From assembly GCF_014195095.1 (NCBI RefSeq), contig NZ_JACIBC010000001.1, forward strand, positions 372,001 through 436,000: DNA of 64,000 nt, given 5' to 3'. Source of the stretch: Rhizobium sp. BK602. Its GTDB lineage: Bacteria; Pseudomonadota; Alphaproteobacteria; Rhizobiales; Rhizobiaceae. Below, in pieces: positions 51,205-59,803 of this stretch. The notes beneath the pieces are model-generated. The model had not been told where the DNA came from. It saw only the letters and a list, made by a program, of their open reading frames with translations, and searched no databases. Positions within the stretch are counted from its first letter, which is position 1. Each line of letters opens with the position of its first letter. The position numbers and the translations under genes were made by a program.

Positions 51205-52099
51205 GATCAAAATTCCTGTAAGCGATATCGAAGCGATCCTGATAACCGGGCCGACCGCCAGCGGCAAGTCCGCGCTTGCGGTGGAGTTGGCGCGGGCGCA
51301 TGGCGGCGTCGTGGTGAATGCCGACAGCATGCAGGTCTATGACACGCTCCGCATACTGACGGCACGGCCGTCGGAAGCGGATATGGAAGGCATCCCCCAT
51401 CATCTTTACGGTCATGTGCCCGCGGGGCAAGCCTATTCCACCGGTATCTGGCTGCGGGAGACGGCCGCGCTGTTGGAACGCCTGCGCCGCGAAGGACGCA
51501 TGCCGGTCTTCGTCGGCGGCACAGGGCTTTATTTCAAGGCACTGACCGGTGGTCTTTCGGACATGCCCGATATTCCCCCGGAGATCCGCAACCGGCTGCG
51601 GGAGCGGCTATTGGTCGAGGGGGCGGAGGCATTGCATCGCGCGCTTGCCGATCGTGATCCCGCCGTGGCCGAGAGCCTCAATCCGCAGGATGGTCATCGC
51701 ATCGTGCGGGCGCTGGAAGTGATCGAGGCCACCGGACAGTCCATTGCCACGCTGCAGGGCCGCACCGGGCCCGTCATCATTGATCCCGCTCGCGCCCGGA
51801 AAATCGTCGTGCTGCCGGAGCGCGCCGTTCTGCATCAGCGTATCAACGGCCGTTTCGAGACGATGCTCGCCATGGGCGCGGAGGAAGAGGTCCGCGCGCT
51901 GTTGGCTCTGGACCTGCCTCCGGAAAAGCCGGTGATGAAGGCGATTGGGGTTTCGCAGATCGCCGCGATGCTGCGCGGCGAAATCTCGCGCGCGGAGCTT
52001 GTCGAGACCGGCGCCGCCGCGACGCGCCAATATGCCAAGCGGCAAATGACCTGGTTTCGCAACCAGATGGACGAAAGCTGGGAGCGTATCAGCCCTTAG
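51203..52099 (+). CDS. miaA: tRNA dimethylallyltransferase
   Basis: A 298-residue enzyme that adds a dimethylallyl group to A37 of tRNAs reading UNN codons. It has the P-loop ILITGPTASGKSALAVEL (16-23 for GPTASGKS), VVNADSMQVYDTLRILTARPS, PVFVGGTGLYFKALTGGLSD and the C-terminal TRQYAKRQMTWFRNQM. ATG 51203 gives the family start; its start codon overlaps that of serB. At the 3' end its stop codon overlaps that of the convergent HerA-like gene. Confidence 0.95.
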   Translation: MIKIPVSDIEAILITGPTASGKSALAVELARAHGGVVVNADSMQVYDTLRILTARPSEADMEGIPHHLYGHVPAGQAYSTGIWLRETAALLERLRREGRMPVFVGGTGLYFKALTGGLSDMPDIPPEIRNRLRERLLVEGAEALHRALADRDPAVAESLNPQDGHRIVRALEVIEATGQSIATLQGRTGPVIIDPARARKIVVLPERAVLHQRINGRFETMLAMGAEEEVRALLALDLPPEKPVMKAIGVSQIAAMLRGEISRAELVETGAAATRQYAKRQMTWFRNQMDESWERISP

Positions 52100-54129
52100 T
52101 CTTTGCTGTAGAGGCTGCTGAGCGGCTTCTTCAGGATACTGTCGCGCAGTGACAGGCCGGGCTCTCGGCGCGCAGACGGAGCGGCATCCCTGCTTGAGGC
52201 CGGCAGGTTGCCGGCATTGTCGTCGCCGCGATAGTCACGGCGCAGTTCCGCGAGACGGCTGTCGATCGATGTCTGAGGCGCCGTGGTCGAGGAGGGAGGG
52301 GCCGCCGGGCGCGGCAGCATGTCGGGGCGGTAGGGCTCCACGGGCGCGGCGGCGCTTGCCGCCGGCTGTGGTGACGGCGCGGGCTCATCGAGGAAGTCGT
52401 CGTCGATATCGTCCATCGCGTCGTTCGAGGAAGCCCCGTAGCTTTGCTGGAATGCGGAGATATCGGGGCCTGTGATCGAGCGCATGCGGCTGATGATGGT
52501 ACGCAGATCGACGGTATCGGGCGTTTCCTCGCTCGTTCTGGCAATGCTGCCATTCGCCTTCGGCAGCAGATGATCCTCGACGCGGGAGAAGCGCATGCGC
52601 ATCGGCACGGCGATGGCTTCGCCGAATGCGATGGCCTCGCCGTTGCCGATGGAAGAGAGGAAGCTCGTCGTCGAGATCGAGGAATTCGGTATGGCCGAAC
52701 GGATGATATCCTGGTCGCGATCGTTGGCGAGGCGCATGGCGAACAGCGTCGAGCATTGCGACAGGATCGTCTGGTCGAGTTCTCCCGGCCGCTGGGTGAT
52801 GATGCCGAGCGACACGCCATATTTGCGGCCTTCCTTGGCGATGCGGGCGATTGCCTGCCGGGTCGGAAAGAAGCCGAGGGTCGGGTCGGCGGGAATATAG
52901 CGGTGCGCCTCCTCGCAGACGACAAGCATATGGATCGCACCATCGCTCCAGAGCGCCAGTTCGAAGGCCATGCGGCAGAGGACGGAGGCGACGGAATTGA
53001 CGACTTCGGAGGGAATGCCGGCGAGCTGGAAGGTGCAGATCGGCTTGTCGTCGCCGGGAATGCGGAAGATCTGCGCGATCGTCTCCACGATTGTGTCGCT
53101 GATCGTATTGTTGGAGAACATGAAGTGATAGCGCGGGTCGTTGATCGCCGAGATGATGCGCATCTTCAGGGAGCGCAGGTGCGGCTTTTCCTGGCGGCCC
53201 TCGAGACGGCCGATGCGTTCGTCGATGAGGGCAAGCAGATCGGCCATGCGATAGGGGACGGGCGTGTCGGCGGTGACCGAGCTCTTCTCCGTCTGGCGGC
53301 GCATCAGCGAGGAGTCGCCGCCGCGAAACGCACGCTTGGCCTCCGGAATGACATCGCGCAGAATGTCGAGTTCATCGGGAATGGGCGGGCGGCCGCGAAA
53401 CACGACTTCGGCGAATTCGTCGAGCCGCATCAGCCAGAAGGGCAGGTCGAGCGTTTCGGTGTCGATGACCACGGAATGTTTCGGAAAGGCGGCCGCGAAT
53501 TCATTGTGCGGATCGAGGATCAGGACGCGCAGTTTCGGATCGGCAACGATCGCCTTGTGCAGGAGCAGCGAGACGGCGGTGGATTTGCCGACGCCGGTGG
53601 AGCCGACCACGGCAAAATGCTTCGCAAGCATGGAGGGAATATGGATGGCGGCATCGATGCTTTCGTCCTGCGTCAGCTTGCCGATGACGCAGCTGCTGTC
53701 CTTGCCGGCATCGAAGATGCGCATCAGGTCGGCGGCGCGGATGCGGTGCGCGATGGCGCCGAGATAGGGATAGGCGGAGATGCCGCTCGAGAATTCCTCG
53801 CGGCCGTTCAGCCCGACGCGGACTTCGCCGAGCAGCTCCACCTCGATGCGGAACAGATTGTCCTGGTCTTCGCCCCAGCCGGTATTGCCGGTGTTCATGG
53901 AGTAGACGAGGGCGGCGACGCGGTTGTTGCCGACGCTGATGGAGATCAGCTTGCCGACGGACCAGAGCTCGGTGAGGTCGGTTCCACCGTCCTCCGCGAC
54001 CGCGGCGATGGTTGCCTTCGAACCGCTGCATGCGACGACACGGCCAAGGAAACGGTTTCCCGGCTTGAGCTTGTCGCGGCGATCGAGATCGCCGGCTTTG
54101 CCTGACGTCTGCAGGTCGTTGTTGAGCAA
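52096..54129 (-). CDS. HerA-like ATP-binding protein (DUF87)
   Basis: A 677-residue protein. An N-terminal HAS-barrel-like part (about 25-110) precedes Walker A VVGSTGVGKSTAVSLLLHK (176-184 for GSTGVGKST), ILDPHNEFAAAFP, and Walker B MLVVCEEAHRYIP near 400, then GIITQRPGELDQTILSQC. This is the FtsK-HerA hexameric ATPase family. The last 130 residues are acidic and Pro/Ala/Ser-rich, probably disordered. Archaeal HerA works with NurA nuclease; no nuclease gene is adjacent here, and the role of such bacterial proteins is unclear. Start TTG 54129 has a GGGAG eight bases upstream. Confidence 0.88.
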   Translation of the reverse strand: MLNNDLQTSGKAGDLDRRDKLKPGNRFLGRVVACSGSKATIAAVAEDGGTDLTELWSVGKLISISVGNNRVAALVYSMNTGNTGWGEDQDNLFRIEVELLGEVRVGLNGREEFSSGISAYPYLGAIAHRIRAADLMRIFDAGKDSSCVIGKLTQDESIDAAIHIPSMLAKHFAVVGSTGVGKSTAVSLLLHKAIVADPKLRVLILDPHNEFAAAFPKHSVVIDTETLDLPFWLMRLDEFAEVVFRGRPPIPDELDILRDVIPEAKRAFRGGDSSLMRRQTEKSSVTADTPVPYRMADLLALIDERIGRLEGRQEKPHLRSLKMRIISAINDPRYHFMFSNNTISDTIVETIAQIFRIPGDDKPICTFQLAGIPSEVVNSVASVLCRMAFELALWSDGAIHMLVVCEEAHRYIPADPTLGFFPTRQAIARIAKEGRKYGVSLGIITQRPGELDQTILSQCSTLFAMRLANDRDQDIIRSAIPNSSISTTSFLSSIGNGEAIAFGEAIAVPMRMRFSRVEDHLLPKANGSIARTSEETPDTVDLRTIISRMRSITGPDISAFQQSYGASSNDAMDDIDDDFLDEPAPSPQPAASAAAPVEPYRPDMLPRPAAPPSSTTAPQTSIDSRLAELRRDYRGDDNAGNLPASSRDAAPSARREPGLSLRDSILKKPLSSLYSKD

Positions 54130-54248
54130 AAGGCTACTCCCAGCGTTAAGGTCTGGAGCATAGGCAGGGCGGCTTAATAAAACCCTTTCGGGCCGGCGCG
54201 CTTTTTATGGGCATCGGCAGGCGCCGCGATTTTTTATTGCGGAATGCG

Positions 54249-54276
54249 TTGACGCTCGGAAATTTTCTGTCTATCA
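54249..54276 (+). promoter_or_regulatory. Promoter of the ilvI leader
   Basis: TTGACG at 54249-54254 and CTATCA at 54271-54276, 16 bases apart, form a good sigma-70-type promoter. The predicted transcript start, about 54283, is only a few bases before the leader-peptide ATG at 54286, so the leader mRNA would be nearly leaderless. Confidence 0.7.
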
Positions 54277-54285
54277 CTTCGGCCC

Positions 54286-54342
54286 ATGAAAAACTCGATC
54301 GTTCTTATCGTGGTGGGAAGGCGCATGGGCAGGATGGTGTAA
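54286..54342 (+). CDS. ilvL: ilv leader peptide
   Basis: An 18-codon frame, MKNSIVLIVVGRRMGRMV, with six consecutive branched-chain residues at codons 5-10 (I V L I V V). Ribosome stalling there when charged tRNAs for these amino acids are scarce would alter folding of the RNA downstream and let polymerase reach ilvI. The stop codon lies in the loop of the first inner hairpin. No Shine-Dalgarno is present, matching a near-leaderless mRNA as described for the S. meliloti trp leader. Confidence 0.85.
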   Translation: MKNSIVLIVVGRRMGRMV

Positions 54343-54400
54343 CCATCCGGCGACAGCCACCCATGCGCTAGATGACAGGCTCCCCAAGGGGCCTTTTTTT
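54321..54400 (+). promoter_or_regulatory. ilvI transcription attenuator
   Basis: Three RNA elements follow the control codons: an outer stem GCGCATGGG/CCCATGCGC (54321-54329 with 54360-54368), an inner hairpin GGATGG/CCATCC (54332-54337 with 54343-54348), and a terminator AGGC-U-CCC/GGG-GCCT (54377-54384 with 54388-54394) ending in a seven-T run. The leader peptide overlaps the 5' arm of the outer stem, so ribosome position can decide which structure forms. The antiterminator pairing was not worked out. Confidence 0.85.
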
Positions 54401-54457
54401 ATGCCCGAAATCGAGATTTCATTCTTCCAAACCTCCAGCAGACAGCGGAACAAACGT

Positions 54458-56251
54458 ATGACCGGCACAGATAATCAGGCGAACGGCAATCAGATGACAG
54501 GCGCGGAGATCGTGCTGCGGGCGCTCAAGGACAATGGCGTCGAGCACATCTTCGGTTATCCGGGCGGTGCGGTTCTTCCGATCTACGACGAGATTTTCCA
54601 GCAGGATGACATCCAGCATATCCTCGTGCGTCACGAGCAGGGCGCGGGCCACGCGGCCGAAGGCTATGCCCGCTCGACCGGCAAGGTCGGCGTGATGCTG
54701 GTCACTTCCGGTCCCGGCGCGACGAATGCCGTCACCCCGCTGCAGGATGCCTTGATGGATTCCATTCCGCTCGTCTGCCTGAGCGGCCAGGTTCCGACGA
54801 CGCTGATCGGCTCGGACGCATTCCAGGAATGCGATACGGTCGGCATCACGCGGCCCTGCACCAAGCACAACTGGCTGGTCAAGGACGTCAACAAGCTCGC
54901 CGCCACCATTCACGAAGCCTTCCGCATCGCCCAGTCGGGTCGTCCGGGTCCGGTCGTCGTCGATATTCCGAAGGATATCCAGTTCGCCACCGGCACCTAT
55001 ACGCCGCCGGAAACGCATGATGTCCAGAAGAGCTACCAGCCGAAGATCCAGGGCGATCTCAACAGGATCAAGCAGGCTGTCGAACTGATGGCGAAGGCAC
55101 GCCGGCCGGTCATCTATTCCGGCGGCGGCGTCGTCAATTCCGGCCCGGAGGCTTCCAAGCTGCTGCGCGAACTCGTGGAGTTGACCGGCTTCCCGATCAC
55201 CTCGACCCTGATGGGGCTCGGCGCCTATCCCGCATCCGGCAAGAGCTGGCTCGGCATGCTCGGCATGCACGGCTCATACGAAGCGAACATGGCGATGCAT
55301 GATTGCGACGTCATGGTCTGCATCGGCGCGCGCTTCGACGACCGCATTACCGGCCGCCTGAACGCCTTCTCGCCGAATTCGAAGAAGATCCATATCGACA
55401 TCGATCCGTCCTCGATCAACAAGAACGTTCACGTCGATATCGGCATTCTCGGTGATGTCGGCAATGTTCTGGAAGATATGGTCCGGCTGTGGCGCGCGCT
55501 GCCGCAGAAGCCGGCGGCGGAACGTCTCGGCGACTGGTGGGCGGACATTGCCCGCTGGCGTGCGCGCAACTCCTTCGCCTACAAAGCGAGCGACGACGTC
55601 ATCATGCCGCAATATGCCATCCAGCGTCTCTACGAGCTGACCAAGCATCGCGATACCTACATCACCACCGAAGTCGGCCAGCATCAGATGTGGGCGGCGC
55701 AGTTCTATGGTTTCGAACAGCCGAACCGCTGGATGACCTCGGGCGGCCTCGGCACCATGGGCTACGGCCTGCCGGCTGCACTTGGCGTGCAGATCGCCCA
55801 TCCGGAAAGCCTGGTCATCGACATCGCCGGCGATGCGTCGATCCAGATGTGCATTCAGGAAATGTCGGCGGCGATCCAATACAGCGCGCCGATCAAGATC
55901 TTCATCCTGAACAACCAGTATATGGGCATGGTGCGCCAGTGGCAGCAGCTGTTGCACGGCAACCGCCTGTCGAACTCCTATACGGAAGCCATGCCGGATT
56001 TCGTCAAGCTGGCGGAAGCCTATGGCGCCGTCGGCCTGCGCTGCGAAAAGCCGGGTGATCTCGATGCCGCCATCCAGGAGATGATCGACGTCAAGAAGCC
56101 GGTCATTTTCGATTGCCGCGTCGCCAATCTCGCCAACTGCTTCCCGATGATCCCCTCGGGCAAGGCGCATAACGAGATGCTGCTGCCGGACGAAGCCACC
56201 GACGAGGCCGTTGCCAACGCCATCGACGCCAAGGGTCGGCAGCTGGTTTGA
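54458..56251 (+). CDS. ilvI: Acetolactate synthase large subunit
   Basis: A 597-residue thiamine diphosphate enzyme making acetolactate and acetohydroxybutyrate for branched-chain amino acids. It has VEHIFGYPGGAVLPIYDE, the activating Glu60 in VRHEQGAGHAAEGYARSTG, the FAD-domain GLGAYPASGKSWLGMLGMHG and the ThDP motif beginning GDASIQMCIQEM and ending NNQYMGMVRQWQ. ATG 54458 was chosen; an in-frame ATG at 54401 directly follows the attenuator T-run and lacks a ribosome site. It is followed by a vapBC module before its small subunit gene. Confidence 0.95.
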   Translation: MTGTDNQANGNQMTGAEIVLRALKDNGVEHIFGYPGGAVLPIYDEIFQQDDIQHILVRHEQGAGHAAEGYARSTGKVGVMLVTSGPGATNAVTPLQDALMDSIPLVCLSGQVPTTLIGSDAFQECDTVGITRPCTKHNWLVKDVNKLAATIHEAFRIAQSGRPGPVVVDIPKDIQFATGTYTPPETHDVQKSYQPKIQGDLNRIKQAVELMAKARRPVIYSGGGVVNSGPEASKLLRELVELTGFPITSTLMGLGAYPASGKSWLGMLGMHGSYEANMAMHDCDVMVCIGARFDDRITGRLNAFSPNSKKIHIDIDPSSINKNVHVDIGILGDVGNVLEDMVRLWRALPQKPAAERLGDWWADIARWRARNSFAYKASDDVIMPQYAIQRLYELTKHRDTYITTEVGQHQMWAAQFYGFEQPNRWMTSGGLGTMGYGLPAALGVQIAHPESLVIDIAGDASIQMCIQEMSAAIQYSAPIKIFILNNQYMGMVRQWQQLLHGNRLSNSYTEAMPDFVKLAEAYGAVGLRCEKPGDLDAAIQEMIDVKKPVIFDCRVANLANCFPMIPSGKAHNEMLLPDEATDEAVANAIDAKGRQLV

Positions 56252-56261
56252 TCGGAACGCG

Positions 56262-56287
56262 GGGACACGGTAGACTTGCCGTGTCCC
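56262..56287 (+). other. Stem-loop between ilvI and vapB
   Basis: A perfect 9-bp inverted repeat GGGACACGG/CCGTGTCCC (56262-56270 with 56279-56287, 8-base loop) eleven bases after the ilvI stop. It is not followed by a T run, so it may stabilise or process the ilvI mRNA, or serve as a partial terminator, rather than fully end transcription. Confidence 0.6.
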
Positions 56288-56308
56288 ACTTCTTGAGGAG
56301 TCAGAAGC

Positions 56309-56623
56309 ATGACCAGAGCAAAGATGTCCGACAACGGCAGGATTACATTCACACTGCCCAAGTCGGTTCGTGATGCCCATGGTTATGAGGCTGGCACTGA
56401 ATTTGAAGTGACCGAGCATGACAACGTCATCACGCTGGAGCCGGTGAAGCAGGAACAAAGGCTTGTTGAGAAGAAGCTGACGATAGATGAGTTCTTGTCG
56501 CTTATCCCCCGGTATGACGGACCGCCGATTACGGATGAGATGATTGATAAGGCTATTGTATCGGAAGCGAACCGTAGGTGGGACAAAGTGAATCGGCAGT
56601 GGGATGAAGACAAGAACGATTGA
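56309..56623 (+). CDS. vapB: VapB-type antitoxin, AbrB/SpoVT fold
   Basis: A 104-residue protein. The N-terminal swapped-hairpin domain (MSDNGRITFTLPKSVRDAHGY, EFEVTEHDNVITLEPV) binds DNA, and the C-terminal part (LTIDEFLSLIPRYDGPPIT, ending in a charged helix) should mask the toxin. GAGGAG lies before the ATG. It overlaps vapC by 20 bases. Antitoxins of this type repress their own promoter, but here transcription from ilvI could also reach it. Confidence 0.9.
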   Translation: MTRAKMSDNGRITFTLPKSVRDAHGYEAGTEFEVTEHDNVITLEPVKQEQRLVEKKLTIDEFLSLIPRYDGPPITDEMIDKAIVSEANRRWDKVNRQWDEDKND

Positions 56624-57005
56624 TACCAACATTCTTGTCCGTGTCCTTGCCAGAGATGACAGCAAGCAATGGCAGGTCGCGGCAGAGATTTTACGAACCT
56701 CCAATGTCGTCATTCTCTCGACCGTTCTGCTGGAGACGGAGTGGGTTCTTCGCAAAAGTATCGGAATGACTTCGCGGCAAATCTCCGGATTGTTTCGATC
56801 ACTGCTCGCATCGGACACGATCATATTCCGTGAACGCGAGAGGGTGATTTCAGCTCTGGACGCTTTTGAAGCCGGCCTCGATTTCGCGGATGCTTTTCAT
56901 GTCTCCAGTCTCGACGCAGGTGAAACCTTCGTCACGTTCGATCGCGATCTCGTCAAGCTCGCGCAACAATACATGGATCATGTCAGCATCGAGCTGGCAT
57001 CCTGA
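56604..57005 (+). CDS. vapC: VapC-type PIN-domain ribonuclease toxin
   Basis: A 133-residue PIN protein. The acidic metal site is visible: Asp7 (RTIDTNILVRVL), Glu in LLETEWVLRKSIG, Asp in DFADAFHVSS and TFDRDLVKLA. All expected residues are present, so the toxin looks active. VapC enzymes cut specific tRNAs or rRNA when the antitoxin is lost. ilvH begins 31 bases downstream, so the module sits inside the ilvIH transcription unit. Confidence 0.92.
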   Translation: MKTRTIDTNILVRVLARDDSKQWQVAAEILRTSNVVILSTVLLETEWVLRKSIGMTSRQISGLFRSLLASDTIIFRERERVISALDAFEAGLDFADAFHVSSLDAGETFVTFDRDLVKLAQQYMDHVSIELAS

Positions 57006-57036
57006 CTAAAAGAACCGAGGAAACGGAACAAGGATC

Positions 57037-57609
57037 ATGAACGCACACCTTCAACCCACGGGCTCCGCCTATTTTATTTCGCCGGAAACCGCGGCGATCG
57101 AGAGCCATACGCTATCGGTTCTCGTCGACAACGAGCCCGGCGTGCTTGCCCGCGTCATCGGCCTTTTCTCCGGTCGCGGCTACAACATCGAAAGCCTGAC
57201 CGTCTCCGAGACGGAGCATCAGGCGCATCTGTCGCGCATCACCGTCGTCACCCGCGGCACACCGCAGGTGCTGGAGCAGATCAAGGCGCAGCTTGAGCGC
57301 ATCGTTCCGGTTCACCGCGTCGTCGACCTGACGGTGCGCGCCCGCGAACTCGGCCAGGAACGGCCGATCGAGCGCGAAGTGGCGCTGCTGAAGGTTGCAG
57401 GCAGCGGCGAGACCCGTGCCGAGACCTTGCGTCTGGCCGACGCCTTCCATGCCAAGGTGGTGGATGCCACCGTCGAGCATTTCATCTTCGAGATTACCGG
57501 CAAGTCCTCGAAGATCGACCAGTTCATCGCCATCATCAAGCCGCTCGGTCTGATCGAGGTCTGCCGCACCGGCATCGCGGCGATGAACCGCGGCTCGCAG
57601 GGAATGTAA
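57037..57609 (+). CDS. ilvH: Acetolactate synthase small (regulatory) subunit
   Basis: A 190-residue subunit. The N-terminal ACT domain (HTLSVLVDNEPGVLARVIGL and FSGRGYNIESLTVSETE) binds valine, and the C-terminal domain has REVALLKVAGSGETRAE and FEITGKSSKIDQFIAIIKPLG. It activates the large subunit and gives feedback inhibition. GAGGAAACGGAACAAGG precedes the ATG. Separated from ilvI by a vapBC module of about 0.75 kb, unusual for this normally adjacent pair. Confidence 0.95.
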   Translation: MNAHLQPTGSAYFISPETAAIESHTLSVLVDNEPGVLARVIGLFSGRGYNIESLTVSETEHQAHLSRITVVTRGTPQVLEQIKAQLERIVPVHRVVDLTVRARELGQERPIEREVALLKVAGSGETRAETLRLADAFHAKVVDATVEHFIFEITGKSSKIDQFIAIIKPLGLIEVCRTGIAAMNRGSQGM

Positions 57610-57694
57610 CGGGCCTCACGTCGTTGACCGGCTTTCGAGTGTCGCGTAGGTTCGCGGCGCTTGGGGCCGGCAGGACGGACCCCATCTCAGGCGG

Positions 57695-58744
57695 GTGAGA
57701 TCATTGGGGTTTGCGATCGGGGAAAAGTTGCCTGAAATCGGCGAGAAGAGTTGGCATCCGCCTGATGGTATGCGTCTCGGCGCCACCTTCTATGTGCGCA
57801 GTGCCTTTCCCTGGCTAGGGCAGTATTTCGGGGCGCAGACGATTGCGACCACATTGTCGCCGGACATCGGCGGCGTGTTGTCCTGGGGCGGGCGCATACC
57901 GGCAAAGACGGCGGCGGCGATCGCGCGGATGCGCGGGCTGCCGCGCTGGAATCTCGAAGACGGTTTCTTGCGTTCGGTCGGCCTGGGGAAGGCCGGGGCC
58001 ATCCCTCTTTCCATCGTGGTCGACGATCTTGGGCTGCCCGTGGATGCAAGCCGGCCCTCGCGCCTCGAACGCCTGATTGCCGGTGCGGAGGATGTCGGGG
58101 AGCTGGGCAAGGCCATCCGCGAGCAGATCGTCCGTAACAGGCTTTCCAAATATAATCACCTGCCGCACAAGCCGCCGGCAATCGAGCGCACGACCAAGCG
58201 TCGTATCCTGCTTGTCGATCAGGTGGTCGGCGATATCTCCGTCGGCAAGGCGCTCGGATCTCGCGCCTCGTTCGAGCGGATGCTGGCTGATGCGCTGGCA
58301 AGCGATGTCCAATGCCTGATCCGGACGCATCCGGATGTCATGGCCGGCCATGCCAAGGGATATCTGGCGACCGATGCCGCCGCGAAGGGCGGAGCGATCT
58401 TCGTCGACGATGCCGTATCGGCGGCGTCGATCCTTGAGGTCGTGGATGAGGTCTGGACCGTGTCCAGCCAGTTCGGTTTCGATGCGCTGCTGCGGGGCAT
58501 CCCCGTGCGTTGTTACGCCGCTCCCTTCTATGCCGGCTGGGGGGTGACGGAAGATCATTTCGGCGTCTACGTGAAGGCCACGCTTGCCGGCAACCGAACG
58601 AGACGCAGGACGGTCGATCAGATTGCCGCGGCAGCCTTCTCGCTCTATCCGACCTATCGCGATCCCGCCGACTGGCGGCTGCTGGATGTCTTCCAGGCGA
58701 TGGATCTGATCGTGGCGCAGCAGCGCGCCGATGCCGGATCCTGA
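57695..58744 (+). CDS. KpsC-like capsule polysaccharide glycosyltransferase (single domain)
   Basis: A 349-residue protein of the Capsule_synth family (KpsC/LpsZ/RkpJ). WGGRIPAKTAAAIARMRGLPRWNLEDGFLRSVG-type N-terminal sequence, ILLVDQVVGDISVGKAL, LIRTHPDVMAGHAKGYL and VSSQFGFDALLRGIPVRCYAAPFYAGWG are typical of the beta-Kdo transferases that start capsule linkers. KpsC has two such domains; this protein has one. Start is GTG 57695, with ATG 57770 an alternative. It lies alone after ilvH, without kps neighbours in the window. Confidence 0.82.
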   Translation: MRSLGFAIGEKLPEIGEKSWHPPDGMRLGATFYVRSAFPWLGQYFGAQTIATTLSPDIGGVLSWGGRIPAKTAAAIARMRGLPRWNLEDGFLRSVGLGKAGAIPLSIVVDDLGLPVDASRPSRLERLIAGAEDVGELGKAIREQIVRNRLSKYNHLPHKPPAIERTTKRRILLVDQVVGDISVGKALGSRASFERMLADALASDVQCLIRTHPDVMAGHAKGYLATDAAAKGGAIFVDDAVSAASILEVVDEVWTVSSQFGFDALLRGIPVRCYAAPFYAGWGVTEDHFGVYVKATLAGNRTRRRTVDQIAAAAFSLYPTYRDPADWRLLDVFQAMDLIVAQQRADAGS

Positions 58745-58756
58745 CAGGGCGCGTCG

Positions 58757-59602
58757 TTAAAGCATTTCCAGCGACTTCTTTCGCGACGGTGGTGGGAAGG
58801 CGGTGTCGAGGGTGGCCCAGTCTTCGTCGCTGATATCGAGCGAGACGGCATCGCGGTTTTCGGCGATGCGCTGCGGATTGGAGGTCTTGGGAATAGCGAT
58901 GACACCATCGCGTTCCAGCAGAAAGGCGAGCGCGACCTGGGCCGGCGTCGCCTGATAGGTCTTGGCGATATGGATCAGGTCGGGATGATGCAAGAGCCGG
59001 CCCTGCTCGATCGGCGAATAGGCCATGATCGGAATGTTGCGCGCCTGGCACCAGGGCAGCAGATCATATTCGATGCCGCGCCGCGCGAGGTTATAGAGCA
59101 CCTGGTTGACGGCGACGTTGCCGCCGTCGGGAACGGCCAGCAATTCCCCCATATCGTCGACATCGAAATTCGAGACGCCCCAGGCGCCGATCTTTCCGGC
59201 AGCCTTCAGGCTTTCGAAAGCCGCGACCGTTTCGGCCAGCGGATGTCCGCCGCGCCAATGCAGCAGATAAAGGTCGATGCGATCGGTCTGCATCCGTTTC
59301 AGGCTGCGCTCGCAAGCCTCGATCGTGCCCCTGCGGCTGGCGTTATGCGGATAGACCTTGCTGACCAGAAATACCTCGTCGCGCCGCCCCTCGACGGCCT
59401 TGCCGACGATTTGCTCCGAGCCGCCATCGGCGTACATCTCGGCGGTGTCAAGCAGCGTCATGCCCAGGTCGATGCCGGCCTTCAGGCTGGCGATCTCGTC
59501 CTTGGCGCGGGCGGCATTTTCTCCCATATTCCACGTGCCTTGGCCGAGCACCGGCACGGTGACGCCGGAGGGGAGGGTGACGGCGGGAATGGGGTCGTGC
59601 AT
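58757..59602 (-). CDS. Aldo/keto reductase
   Basis: A 281-residue NADPH oxidoreductase. The catalytic tetrad is complete: Asp52 ([12 protein letters not shown]), Tyr57, Lys82 (LVSKVYPHN) and His115 (LYLLHWRGG). The C-terminal cofactor segment [17 protein letters not shown] is typical. It reduces aldehydes or ketones in the cytoplasm; substrate unknown. Single gene, convergent with the KpsC-like gene. Confidence 0.92.
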   Translation of the reverse strand: MHDPIPAVTLPSGVTVPVLGQGTWNMGENAARAKDEIASLKAGIDLGMTLLDTAEMYADGGSEQIVGKAVEGRRDEVFLVSKVYPHNASRRGTIEACERSLKRMQTDRIDLYLLHWRGGHPLAETVAAFESLKAAGKIGAWGVSNFDVDDMGELLAVPDGGNVAVNQVLYNLARRGIEYDLLPWCQARNIPIMAYSPIEQGRLLHHPDLIHIAKTYQATPAQVALAFLLERDGVIAIPKTSNPQRIAENRDAVSLDISDEDWATLDTAFPPPSRKKSLEML

Positions 59603-59803
59603 GGCCTGTCCTCATTGTGAACAAGGGCAAGGATAAGGCCGTTCATCCGGATTTCAATCAAGACATTCATGTCACTGTGACAATCGTCCCATGGCGTTCG
59701 AATCCAAGGCGAATTAGGGATGTGCCAGACATGCGCCTCGATACCCGGCGCATCATACTGAATGAATGGCGCCGCCGATCGGAACGGCGTCCAAGGAGGC
59801 TTT

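Noticed and set aside
52444..54105. A 553-codon open frame antisense to the HerA-like gene
   Set aside because: Shadow-type composition, and Walker motifs lie on the opposite strand.
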